DNA of 64,000 nt from Spongilla lacustris (Eukaryota; Porifera; Demospongiae; Spongillida; Spongillidae): assembly GCA_949361645.1 (NCBI GenBank), contig OX442420.1:8515547-8579546 (forward strand), written 5' to 3'. This document shows positions 43,600 through 55,100 of this stretch, one piece after another; within the stretch, counting starts at the first letter, position 1; the number at the start of each line of letters is the position of its first letter. The notes under the pieces are model-generated. The model saw only the letters and a list, made by a program, of their open reading frames with translations, ran no database searches and was not told the origin of the DNA. The position numbers were made by a program, and so were the translations under genes.

Positions 43600-45810
43600 T
43601 GTTTAGCAGGCTACTTTAGTTGACCAATCTTTTGGTATACCAATCTAATTTGACCAACAACTGGGACTTCTGACAGTAACAAAAGTCCACCTGTGTATTG
43701 AGCAACAAGTCTGGCTTGCACTGCCTCTGCAGACACTTCGTGCCCACTTTTAACTGTTGTGCAATAAATTCTTCAACTCTTTTGCTCAGCTGTGGATGTT
43801 GATTTTTTGTACAATGTGCCCAACCTAAATGAAAATTTCCTTCAAATGAGGCTACACTAACACCTCATTGGCTCTTACAGTTGTAATCATGACTTCTGAC
43901 TGACCATCCAGTGTGAAGTCTCGAGTTGCCAAGACTTTGCAGAGCAGTACTAATGGCATTACTTCGCCTTGTAGAACCTTTACATTTGTGTTTCTTATCA
44001 GTTGCAATAATCACTCTTGGCAGAGCTGACATTGTGGGAAAATGCTGCATATCTCTTTAATAGCTTCCATCTTGGTGCAAATCCATTTCCTCTTCTTTTC
44101 AGTTATCGTTTGCTGTTCTTAGCAGGAATACTGGTATACGAAGAACGTGCCTTAGTTGTATGCCTCTCAGAACCCATATTATGAAACTGAACTTTGCATC
44201 CACTAAAATTGGTTCCTGGATTACCAAATGGGTCTTGCTCATAAGACGAACAGGGGGCAGTGGTCAATTTCTTGATGAGAGATGGTACAGACTGCTGTGG
44301 AAAAATGAAGCTGTAGGATTACTGGAATGATGACTGTATGTAGCAGCTAAAAAGGTTGACATGCCATTAATTGGGGCTACTTTGGCAGTCATAAATGGTG
44401 GATCATACTTTGGTTTGACAAGAAGCACTGTGGTATTTTTGACACATTTGGTGTTTAATGCAATTGCAAATTGTTTTGGTGCTGATACTTTTTTTCCTTC
44501 TTCTCCTTCAGAAATGTAGGCCTCAACTCTTCATTGCTGGTGTGAGAAAGGAAAATCAGATATGTCCTTACCAGCTGCTGCTTCATTGTGATGATATGCA
44601 ATGAGGTTCATTCCATATGCACTAACAGCTTGGTGTATGAACATTTTTGTGACCTTTTCAGCAAAAATTCTTGGCACTCGTCAGGTGAGGAAAGCGATGG
44701 TGGAGTGCTTGCAGTCCAGCCTCTAGGCATGACACCACAATTAATGCATCACTCTTCTTGTCATCAAGTTGCATTCCTTCCATTAATTTCCATGCTACTG
44801 TCTTGCACACTCACATTGGTTTCACCTTCACAGTCAAATTCAGATTCCACACATGTAGCATCATTTTCTGTCATCTCCTCATCATTGCCTTGTTCACAGT
44901 CTTTGACATTCACTTCCTTACACTCTTCATTGCATCCTTCACAGTCATCTTCCTCACATATGCACATCCATCATCATTTTCTTTATCACCTCCATAATCT
45001 TCGTCACATTCTTCATACTCTTCCTCTTGTTCACAATCATGGTAGCCATCCGGCTCAATATTTATCTCATAGTCCTCTTCGCACTGTTCACATTACATGA
45101 TCAACCTGTTCTGTACCAACACCATTATGGTCTTCAGTAGTGGTTGCAGTTGCACATTGACCTGGATCCAACTCATGTTTTGGTTCTGTAGTGGCTGCAG
45201 GTTTCACATATGCCCACATCCCAAACCACTGCATCCCCTTTTTACCGTAATACGCATCCCCGCCTTCTCGAAAACCTCTGGTCCAAAACTTCTGTTTAAA
45301 ACAATATACACTGTGTTCCTTTCCATATAATGTCTTGCCTTCCTCATAAGGTACTGCTGCTGCATATTATGTACCACATGTACCGGAACGTTCATCTTTC
45401 ACATTGAAATATGGTTACAAGAATATTAGCAAGAACAGTCACATCAGTTATTTTTTGTATTGCAGTCCACCTGAGATGATCATAAAAAAGATACGAGCAA
45501 CGGCATGCGTCACATTGAAGTTGCCCAAATGATTCAGTGTGATTTTTGTACACGTGCTATACTCCTCAGTATCTAAGCTGTATTGTGGCAAGTGAGTAGA
45601 AGCAGTTCTTAGAATGTCATTTTTGACATTTTCTGGAATTTCTTTTGCAAAGATCCAATTGTCGATTCACCAATTCAATCAGCTCTGACTTTTTGATTGG
45701 CATCAGAACTTTCATGAGCCAAGTTGGAAATTGTTTTATACAGCCCAAAACCTTCCTTCTCCTGCTCATGAACATGCTAGTAGTAAGCACAAAGGTAAAG
45801 AGTTTCATGT
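43600..45810 (-). pseudogene. decayed coding remnant, probably transposon, unidentified
   Basis: The minus strand holds successive short open stretches in changing frames: IKKSELIELVNRQLDL (about 45700), FNVTHAVARIFFMII (about 45490), YYGKKGMQWFGMWAYVKPAA (about 45210), an acidic, Cys-rich segment (EEDDCEGCNEECKE, about 44960), and IIATDKKHKCKGSTRRSN (about 44020). The composition and order suggest one ancient protein of several hundred residues with many frameshifts. I do not recognise the family. Confidence 0.4.
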
Positions 45811-46918
45811 GGGAGATTGTGTTACTGTAAGAATTCCTCGCATTGATCGGGCTTCCACTGACCCAAATAGACTGCCATGCATAATTGTACAGGTGATTGG
45901 AACAGCACGTGCAATGTACCGCTTGCGGTGCAAATCAGGAGTGTTGAACAAATGCTATTCTGCTTGTGATCTGGAATTATTTGAAGGGAATTACAATCTA
46001 TCTGTGAAAGGATGGAAAAGGTCTACTCGTGTGTCACTACGAGCGGCTTCTAAAGAAAGTACACCATGGAGTGCATTTTCAAAGAATAGGTGCAAGTGCA
46101 CAGCAGGCTGCAGCACACAACGGTGCCCTTGTAAGAAGAATAAAATTGAATGCACCTCACACTGTCATAAAGGGGATAATTACAAAAACAAGAATTGTAC
46201 ACCTGCATCTGCAATGAAATTATCAACACCATCTAATAGCAACAAAACTCCTTTCTTGGATACTCAAGCTTCATTATCATGTGCATGTAAAATGAGATGC
46301 AACAGTGCTAAGTACTGCTTCTGTAAGAAGAACAAATTGTCCTCCACTGCAGTGTGTCACCCAGGACATTCTTGGACTAATGGAGATCACAATAAACCCT
46401 TGTGCAATATTGATTTAACAGCAGATCCGGAATTAAGGAAAGATGATGAAGATGATAAAGATACCTGGGTTACTATCTGTGATGTTAAATTGACAATGTA
46501 CCACAAAGCAATACTTACAACTTCAAACAGCTGGCTAGATGATCTTATCATAAACGTGGCACAATATATGCTGAAACAGCAGCACCCATCCATAGGTGGC
46601 TTTCAACCACCTGCACTTAGCCAGGATTTGGCAATGATTCTACCACAGGAGCAATTTGTACAGATCGTTAATGTGAATAAAAATCATTGGATTGCTCTAT
46701 CCACTGTTGGTTGCCAAAAAGCATGCGTCCGAATTTATGACTGCAATGGGGGTAAAGAGCTTCCTAAGTGTACCCTGAAACTTATAAGTGCCCTACTTCA
46801 AACACAAGAAGACCAATTTGCTGTTGAGTTTATAGATGTTCAAATGCAGGAAGGATCACAAGAAATGGAAATCCTTGGTGCCGATTTTTTTGACTGGGTA
46901 TGCGATGGTAATGGATGA
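45731..46918 (+). pseudogene. Ginger/KRBA2-like transposon protein C-terminus: CXC domain plus Ulp1-like protease, truncated
   Basis: 395 residues. Residues 26-85 (FHVGDCVTVRIPRIDR...) resemble the segment after the integrase in KRBA2/Ginger-type proteins. Two cysteine clusters follow: CKCTAGCSTQRCPCKKNKIEC (about 121-141) and CACKMRCNSAKYCFCKKNK (about 184-202), like tesmin/TSO1 CXC domains. Residues 265-375 look like a C48 (Ulp1) protease: W268-L-D-D, catalytic H319 in NHWIAL and D337 in IYDCNG. The frame leaves the family near residue 376 before the expected Asp-Cys-Gly-Leu site, so the nucleophile Cys is missing. No integrase domain was found upstream. Confidence 0.7.
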
Positions 46919-46985
46919 AGTTGCCGATTTAAACTTGCCGTCAGATTTGCCTACCACAAGTGGACAGCACACCTGAAATAAGCGA

Positions 46986-47501
46986 ATGTTTGCAGCACCA
47001 AAGACCGACGCAGACGTACAAAAAATAATTGCAGATGGTGTTTCAGAATCATGCTGGTTTTCAACGATTCCCCTCAGGCATAACACACTTCACAGCACAA
47101 TAGCTCGCATGTGCAACGCTGCGGGAATCAGTGGGTTTAAAACCAATCATTCATTGAGAGCCACTGCTGCTACCCGCTTGTACCAGTCAGGAGTTGACGA
47201 GCAGTTGGTTATGGAACGAATGGGGCATCGCAGTATCGACGGTATTCGCTCCTATAAAAGAACCGCTGATTTTCAGCGTGAGAATATCTCAGATATTTTG
47301 AATTGCAATGCATCAAAACGAGTGGGTACCGTGTCCATGCCTTTGCCGATGGTATCAAAACATGCTGGCATAGAGTCTCCAAATGCAATGAAGAACGTCG
47401 TACCTGGAACGTATAATTTCCACTCTTGTGCAAACGTAACTTTTAATATACAGTATGGACCAACATGTACTAGTAATGCTCAGAGTATCAATGAGCACTG
47501 A
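46986..47501 (+). CDS. tyrosine recombinase C-terminal domain (Crypton/ZMYM-KIAA1958-like)
   Basis: 171 residues from ATG. Contains WFSTIPLRHNTLHSTIARMC, then NHSLRATAATRLYQSG (H55-x-x-R58), GHRSIDGIRSYKRT (H81 and Tyr90). These are the H-x-x-R, H and Tyr boxes of tyrosine recombinases in the arrangement of Crypton-derived proteins such as KIAA1958 and ZMYM. The first catalytic Arg would lie upstream and is not in this frame. A TGA precedes the ATG by three codons and the frame differs from that of the Ulp1-like piece 67 bases upstream. Probably a broken transposon copy. Confidence 0.7.
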   Translation: MFAAPKTDADVQKIIADGVSESCWFSTIPLRHNTLHSTIARMCNAAGISGFKTNHSLRATAATRLYQSGVDEQLVMERMGHRSIDGIRSYKRTADFQRENISDILNCNASKRVGTVSMPLPMVSKHAGIESPNAMKNVVPGTYNFHSCANVTFNIQYGPTCTSNAQSINEH

Positions 47502-47570
47502 GCTAACACTTCAATATATCATGTACGCAACTCATGTTATTTTTAAAATATTAAAAAAGGAGTAAAAAAA

Positions 47571-47613
47571 TGCCAGAGGGGGGGGGATTCGAGAATCCCC
47601 CCCCCCTCTGGCA
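47571..47613. repeat. perfect-looking 43-base hairpin
   Basis: TGCCAGAGGGGGGG and its reverse complement flank a short ATTCGAGAAT centre. Follows the recombinase frame by about 70 bases and could mark a transposon end. Confidence 0.8.
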
Positions 47614-48914
47614 CTTAGAGTCCCTCTCGAGGTTTCTACCGCGATTAGATACCCGCAATTGACCAATCAGATTGCGCGAATCACTTCCGCTATTGTCTAA
47701 ATGTATGCAGGTAGCTGTGGTACCCCATAACACCAGCCCATCACACCAGATGCCCTCAGCACACAAACCACAGCTACCCCCATCACACCAAACACCCTCC
47801 TACAACAACCCACATTACACTTGATCAGTACAGCGTATGCATCCATGGGCATCACACTTGACCAGATGCACTCAGTACACAAGGCAGGTAGCTGTAGGAG
47901 GGTACATGTATCATGTGGGTAGCTGTAGGAGGGTCTCTGGTGTGATGTGTACATGTACATTTAGGTGGCTCAGTGAGCAGAAAACCTGAATAACCTAGGT
48001 ATTCAGCTGGCAAAGTGTCCAAACCTATTCAGAAAAATCGATTTTTTTTTTCAAGTATTCGGAAAAATCGATTTTCAGATCCACTGAAAAATCGATAGTG
48101 TTTTTAAAAAGTATTTGAAAAAAATTTCATCATTCAGAGGAGGTTACACATGCACCCTAATTCAAGTTCACATAATGTAATACATGTACATCCAAGCACA
48201 CATTCAAATACACAACCAACATACATGTACATGTAAACATAAAGAAAATACATACATGCACATATACATGCACAGATAATGATGGCAATTGGTACAACAC
48301 AATCACTAAACAACATGACATGGGTATCCAAAATTATATCAGGTGGTACACTTTTGGCAGCTAAAATTGTACCTCCCAAGGCACAATTTTTGCTGCCTAA
48401 AGTGTACTGACCTCACCAAAACTGTCCAGGTTATGAGAAAAGCCAATTAACTATATCTGATGTCGAATCCAGTGTCTTGACATATAGTTTATTGATTTGT
48501 CGCAAAAGGAATGATGTACTACATGTATATGGGAGCTGCTGTGAGTGGAGGTGCATACATTGGTACATTTTGGTTGCCAAAAGATTACTGGCCATGCATG
48601 CCCGAAGATGATATAGGCATGTGTGATAAGGCAAATTACTTTATTAGATGCCCCAATGGCCATGGCATCGTCGGTTTGATGCAATATCTATAAATTTGAA
48701 CAGGTACACATATAGCTAGAAAATCGGCTTTTTAAAAATGACAAGTATGTAAGAAGTTAAGGGCAAGTGACGGTCTTGGGGGGGGGCCTTTGGGACTCAA
48801 TGTTGTCCCCCGCTTATAATAAATTATTTAACCCTGCACCAGTATTTACTATGTATCGTGCGATGCCTTTGAAGCAAAAAATGGCAAATTATCTGGCAAA
48901 GTGTACTGCTTCAC
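47614..48914. other. no recognised gene; short local repeats
   Basis: Includes repeated AGGTAGCTGTAGGAGGGT (47885-47940), AAAATCGATTTT-type repeats at 48020-48110, and a 60-residue open frame at 48511-48693 without recognised similarity. Confidence 0.5.
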
Positions 48915-49178
48915 CTGTTGGTTCTTGGTCTGTAGCTCCTTCTGGGCAGCACGCCACTGTTCATTCATCACACCATGACTGCGCTCCAGATCAGTACACC
49001 TTCGCTCCATCTCAGTATATCTCCACCTTAGCTCACCATAGGTCCTTTCCTTTTCTTGAAGATCTGTCAGAAGGCTGCTTTCTCTTGCCTTAAACTGATC
49101 CTCCAAAGCACTATACTTAGTATGAAGCTCCTCTCGATCCTTTCTCTCATGCTTGAAGTCATCTTTATACTGTTTTAG
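48915..49178 (-). CDS. gene A exon, 88-residue coiled coil
   Basis: Acceptor AATATTTAG, donor CAACAG|GTGAAG, 264 bases, phase 0. Encodes LKQYKDDFKHERKDREELH... and ends with KELQTKNQQ. In other exons this last block runs on into [11 protein letters not shown], but here the sequence diverges after VKQY, so the homologous downstream part has been lost. Confidence 0.75.
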
Positions 49179-52100
49179 CTAAATATTGGAAATCACAACC
49201 CTCATACAATGTTGTCAATTACCTCTTCTTAATTTAATCTATAGGTAGCAGGACCTCAATGAATTGTTATTACAGTGTAAAAACATAAATCAATGACCAA
49301 TCATTTCAAGGTAATACTGAATAGAAATGTAAATAAATGTTCATGTACTGTCTCTAATTAGTGCTCCCGGGTATTATGACGAATTTAATCTGATTTTGTA
49401 ATATATCTTGGAATGAGCTTAAAAGGTGAAACAAAGGTAGTAATATTGTACTCTCATCTGTTTCCAATGATTAAAAAAAGGAATTGCACCTTCTGCTGTG
49501 AAGTTACATGTACATGTACAAGTTGATATGTCGCTCTACTTGAAAAAACTCATCACGTTTTCTTACACATTGCAGAAACTACAATCGAATAGCTCCGGAC
49601 ATTTTCTGCAATTTGATAAATATCAGAAACCTGTGATGATGATCATTCTAGAGCTTGTAGCATGTTTGCATGCTTTACATATTGTGAAAACTACAACCAT
49701 ATTGATGCAGGTTCATGGTACATTTTTGAACATGCCCAACAGTTTGGATTGTGCTTTTGTATTTTTCAGCCTAGATGTGCAAATAGCCAGGAAGCTGTAT
49801 GCTAAAATGTACAGAGATACACCACATTATAAAGTGATATGAATTTTACAATGGGCCACAATATCTCAGAATCTGTACAATAGCATAGGTATGAATATAA
49901 TCTTACAGGGCTGTCCTTTGGAGCATACTCTGGACACAATAGGATTAAGGCTTGAAACCTGTTAGTTTAGAAAGAACCGGTTGTAACAGGTTATTAAAAT
50001 TAAAAAAAAACCGGTCGGTTAAGGTGATTGTTTAAAAAATAACCGGTCGGTTAAGGTTGCTCGTTTTAAAATAACCGGTAATTTCCGGTTTAAAAACTAA
50101 TTTATGCATAATCTATGGACCAAAAGCTAAACCAGCGCTTTGCTAGTCGGGCGGGCCCTACTACGGCGTTTGGGTGACAATTAAGCCTATACCAAGATTT
50201 GTTCTGCTGCAACGGGGAGTGCAGTCCAATCGGATTGCAGCGGGTTCATTATTACCCAATTAGCGGCTGATGCACAGGGGCGGATCCAGGGTTTTGGGTC
50301 CAATAAAGATATTCACCACTGGGGGAGGGTACGGGAGGGGGCGTGCCCCCTCCCGTGACAGCAAGGGGGTCTGGGGGAGCGCTGATAGCTCCCCCAGTGG
50401 GGTCTGCGGCGAAGCCCCAGCCGCTTTTTGCTTTTGCGTTTATTTAGCATGAAATTCATAGTGATATCCAATACAAACATAATGCGATATCCGGATTACT
50501 AGAGCCTGCACTTGCATGGATAGCGACGAGAAAACTCTTCATTTTTCACAATGCTATGGTTCCTACTGCTACTTCGTGACGTAAAGCTTTTGTGAATTTG
50601 TGCCCGAAGCGTGCACGTGGCCATGCACCAGCTACATGTCGGTCTATAAACGACTCGCGTATGTTTTACTATAGTATTGGTACTTTTAGTTTGTTTAGCT
50701 CTATAGCTACGGTAATAACCTAGGAAAAGAATCTGAGATCCATCCCATTCACGTCTTTCGATCGCTTACTATAATTCCTGCTCACACGCACCATTCGATT
50801 GATCGCGCGATTAAATTCTAATCAACCACACATGCAAAATTAAATTTCGTTAATAGGGGAGGATTTAGTTAGATCGATCTAGATCCCGCTTGGCTAGAAC
50901 AATGTGCAAGCCTGCAAATGATGGTAACATGCAGAACGCTGCATAGATTACAGTATGCATTACGTCATTCTTATGCATTACGTCATTCTTCAGATAGGAA
51001 AGGGGGGGTCCGGACCCCCTGGACCCCCCCCCCCCCCCCCCCCCCTAAATCCGCCCCTGATGCAGCTCAGTGGTATCATAGATATTAGACTGTCTAATAT
51101 CTATGGTGGTATTAGATCTATTATAAACGATATTCAGAACAATATTAATTACGTAAAATTCCAAATCAAAGTATGGTATATACTTTTCACCCGAATACCC
51201 GACCAAACGCGGTAGTAAACCCGCCCGACTAGCACTTTGCCACATGGCAAGTAAGATGATATGGTCCATGGCGTACTAGCTCCTAAGGCTAAGCACGTCG
51301 CTGATCTCGCCGCGTACGACATGCTGTGCGCGCGTACCCACCATTAATTTAGGGTGAATAGAGGAGTTGTTGTTATATTATACATGTATAATAAAGATTA
51401 GTTGCTATAAATATGTACCACGTGATATGGATCCCTGCCTTCTTCCCAAACCGTTGTTCGCTCTCGTCCGCTTATTGTTTTCTCGTGCCCAGCACTATTG
51501 CAAGTGGAAGACTCGCGTGATGGCACTTGCTACTATAATTAAAATACCAACCGGTCGGTTGAGGTTGTTCAAAGTTTCTAACGACCGGTTGAGGCGGTTA
51601 TTTAACCAGTTGGCCATTTGGGGCGGTTATTTGATTCTCGCAATTAACCGTCGGTTAACCGGTTAACCGGAGCTCCGGAACAACCGGTTTCAAGCCTTAA
51701 GTACTGAGTAGGATCCACTTATCACATGCTAGAACGAGTTAGAGAGAGTGACTCTATTCCAAAGGCTGCAGGCATTCCAGCTATTGCAATCTTGAACATT
51801 GTACTTGATTTACATGTGTAGGAGTGTTTTGAGATTTTTATCAATATTTAATTAATCCTTAATGATCCTATTAATTAAAATTTACCAGTATATGTCTTTT
51901 ACTGTTTGAATTTTTAACAACAACACCAATTTATAAATGGTTGTCCTTGATTGTGGAACACCCACTAATGCTGTGCTGGCATTTCAATACACTTAGCCAA
52001 AATTTGACAAAGATAACGTTCAGTTCTTAAGTTGAAATTCCCCCACTCCCAAACACTCCTGCACCCTTCCCACCTACAATACTCTGCTGTTTCCTCTCCT

Positions 52101-55100
52101 CCAACCAAATCTAAGAAGAGAAAGTAAACCTAGGCCCCATAAACGAATTGAGTGGATACCTACATGTACAGGTACAATATGTATAACTACTGCATGTACA
52201 CGTAGTAGCTTTGAGCACATACCTGTGCCTCATATACACCTATTCTGTCTTGAAGTTCTTGCTTGCCTTGGTCATTTCTACTTTGCTCAACCTGTCCCAA
52301 AAGGTCAGTGTTCCTATGGGCAAGTTTAGCATTCGCATTTTTCAGGTCACTGTTCCTGTTGTTAAGATCAGCATTCATGTTCATAAGGTCAGCATTCCTC
52401 CTGGTGAGGTCAGCAACACTTCTCCTCAGATTCTCAACCTCATAGCCAGATGATGACTGCCTCTTGTTAGCTTCGTCCAACTGCTCCTATCAGTAACGTT
52501 ATTTATTTACACAATGCAATCGGGTATGATGGCAAGTTCGTATATATATACCAGCTACACAAGGTGCGTATGAGAACTACTGTGTTCCCATACATGTACT
52601 ACATGCCAGATCATGACTGAGCACCTCCCACCTGCTTAAACCCCACAGCACTAATTGTGCACAAAGTCGGGTTCGCTTTTGAAGCAAGCTGCTTTTGCGG
52701 ATTGATTGCCTTATACATGTATCAAGAGTACTAAATTGGATAGTTGGATAGATCCAATTAACAGAAGTAAGAACAAAAAAAACTGTTATTGTCCTCAATT
52801 GAAATGGTCAATTTTGCCAGAGATAATATAGATGTATTGTGTCTGTTTTAACAATGGAGCACCTAGCAACAGGAATGAGTTTTAAACAGCTACAATGTAC
52901 ATGTACATGTAATATAGATATCTCAATCAGCAGTTTTAAAAAAGTATAAACCATTTGCATTGCATCGAGGCAATGTAGATGTACATGTGCATGCACATAT
53001 ACTGTACATGCATGCACGCACACACAGACACACACACACATTCATACACAATGTACATGTAGTACACATACATAGAGCTGGGTTCCATAAAAGGGATGAT
53101 GGTTTACTTTGAATAATGCAGGTTAACTAACCATTGCTCTCCTGGCATCCTCCAGCTGCACCTTCAGCCCACTGCATGTCTGCTCAAGGTCCCTGTTCTC
53201 CTTCTGGAGCCTCCCTATATGTTCCTGTGGTGATGAGAGTGGCCAGTTACATGTAGCTACATATGTACATACAATGGCACAAATGGAAAATCCTACAACA
53301 AAAAAATTAAACCATATTTTATAATAGTTGTACTGTTGTATCAATTAAAATAATAATATAACAATACGTAATGAATCATCTTAAAAACTAAAGGGGTGGG
53401 GGTGGGAGCATTTAATAAATTGTTTATACTGTTACTATTAAAATACATGCAAGCAAGCATTAGTAGCTGATTTACATCACCAATGTTAGCGATACGCTGT
53501 AATCTTGTGATTGTGTAGTAATGCCATAGAGGTGGTTTGAAAAATCTCTGGCCACTTTATGTGGTGCTATTGAGACAAATTACATTTTTGACTAGCGGGA
53601 ACCCCAATCTATACCACTAGGGTGTTTATGGTCCATTCAGATCATCATTTATATGAATTCATACATGTGAGCAGATTTTGCTCAATGGGGCTCTCGCACT
53701 CACTGAATGGTCAAGGATGTTACATGTACATTGGGTCATGCCCTTTGGCCTCAACAAACTATATGCTTTTTATAGATTAGCACAACACCTGCTCCAAGAC
53801 TATAAGAGCTTAGAGAGCTGCCAACTATATGTTTGGAACATATGTGCCAGCAAAATTGTAAATGAAATGCTCTACACATGACTCGCAATAACTTTGCAAC
53901 TATTCATGTTATCGATGTTCTTGAGTATACTTCACAGCAGACTGTTTCTGTATCGTAAAACATATATTTGGATTTTGCACTAACTCTTTGCCATCATTCC
54001 AAGGTCTGACACCATATTGAATTCAAACTGGCAAATCTTTTGATAGGAGTAAACTAATCGCTTCAAATTAAGTTGATAAGTTGTAAAGGCATGTGAAATG
54101 CTTTGTTCATTAAATTTTAGGTACTAGCGAGTCGCGAGTGACTCGCGTGCGAGTGTAAACTTGTGGGTGGACGGCACTGTAAGGTATACTTGAATGACAT
54201 ACGTGCACATTTTCCCGCTTGATTATACATGTATTTCACCTTTATGTACAAAGCTATACAGATTGATAATAACAATAAAGGAAGCCTCCATGGCATAGAA
54301 ACAAGGTGCCATTTCCCTGCCATTTTTACCTGGTTCCACCTCTAGTATGAATATTGATAAGAAGGTACATATGTACATATACAACTACATCACTGTGAAG
54401 CACCAACCTTAGTCCCAAAATTGTGGGTGTGTCTACCATCACAACTCGAGTATCATAACTAACACAAATCAACCACTCAGTGGCTATACATGTACTGTAA
54501 AGTACCATGAATAAGCTCCCCCGCCCCCTCCACCTCCACAGAAAAAAAAGTCTCGTGTTTAAATGAGAGTATTTTCGTAATCATGAACGCAGCTGCGTGC
54601 TGATCTTTAAAATTCTGTTGGAGTAACAGTTCTTTCCTGATATGTTGAAACAGGTACGCGGAAGTGTTAATGATTACGAAGATACATGTACATGTTGACT
54701 CGTTTAAACACGAGACATTTTTTTTCGGTGGGGGCGGAGGGGGGGGGGGGGGGAGCTTATTTGACACGTTATAATACTGGGCTGATTCATAGTTAAGAAG
54801 TTTTTCATTAACCACACATCTATGTAATTTAACGTACAAAAATGGCAGCGAAAAGAAACAAAATTGCGCGAGGTTGAATGAAAATTCCGTCTTTGTTCAA
54901 AAGGTGAGCATGTCGGATTACCATACACCAAAGTTTTAGACAAAACCTATTACCAGAAGCCAAATGGACGGCTATTGTGGCTATGGCATCGCCATACACA
55001 TAGCCACAATAGCCATCCATGTACATGTAGCTTCTGGTTATAGGCTACATATGTCTACTGTGTGCAATTGTGGCTTCTGTGGTTTGGATAGTAAGGATAT

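Larger units (their letters stand above)
49949..51696. mobile_element. TTAA-flanked foldback element with CCGGTCGGTTAAGG repeats
   Basis: Ends are GGCTTGAAACC... and ...GGTTTCAAGCC, each flanked by TTAA (49945-49948 and 51697-51700). Subterminal repeats AACCGGTCGGTTAAGG occur at both ends, and an inner inverted repeat (GCTAGTCGGGCGGG near 50140 and 51220) shows a long imperfect foldback. TTAA flanks recall piggyBac-type insertion, but the end sequence is not typical and no transposase is present. Lies in a gene A intron. Confidence 0.75.

Noticed and set aside
49498..49842. 114-codon plus-strand open frame
   Set aside because: No domain, no splice or promoter support, AT-rich intron of gene A.
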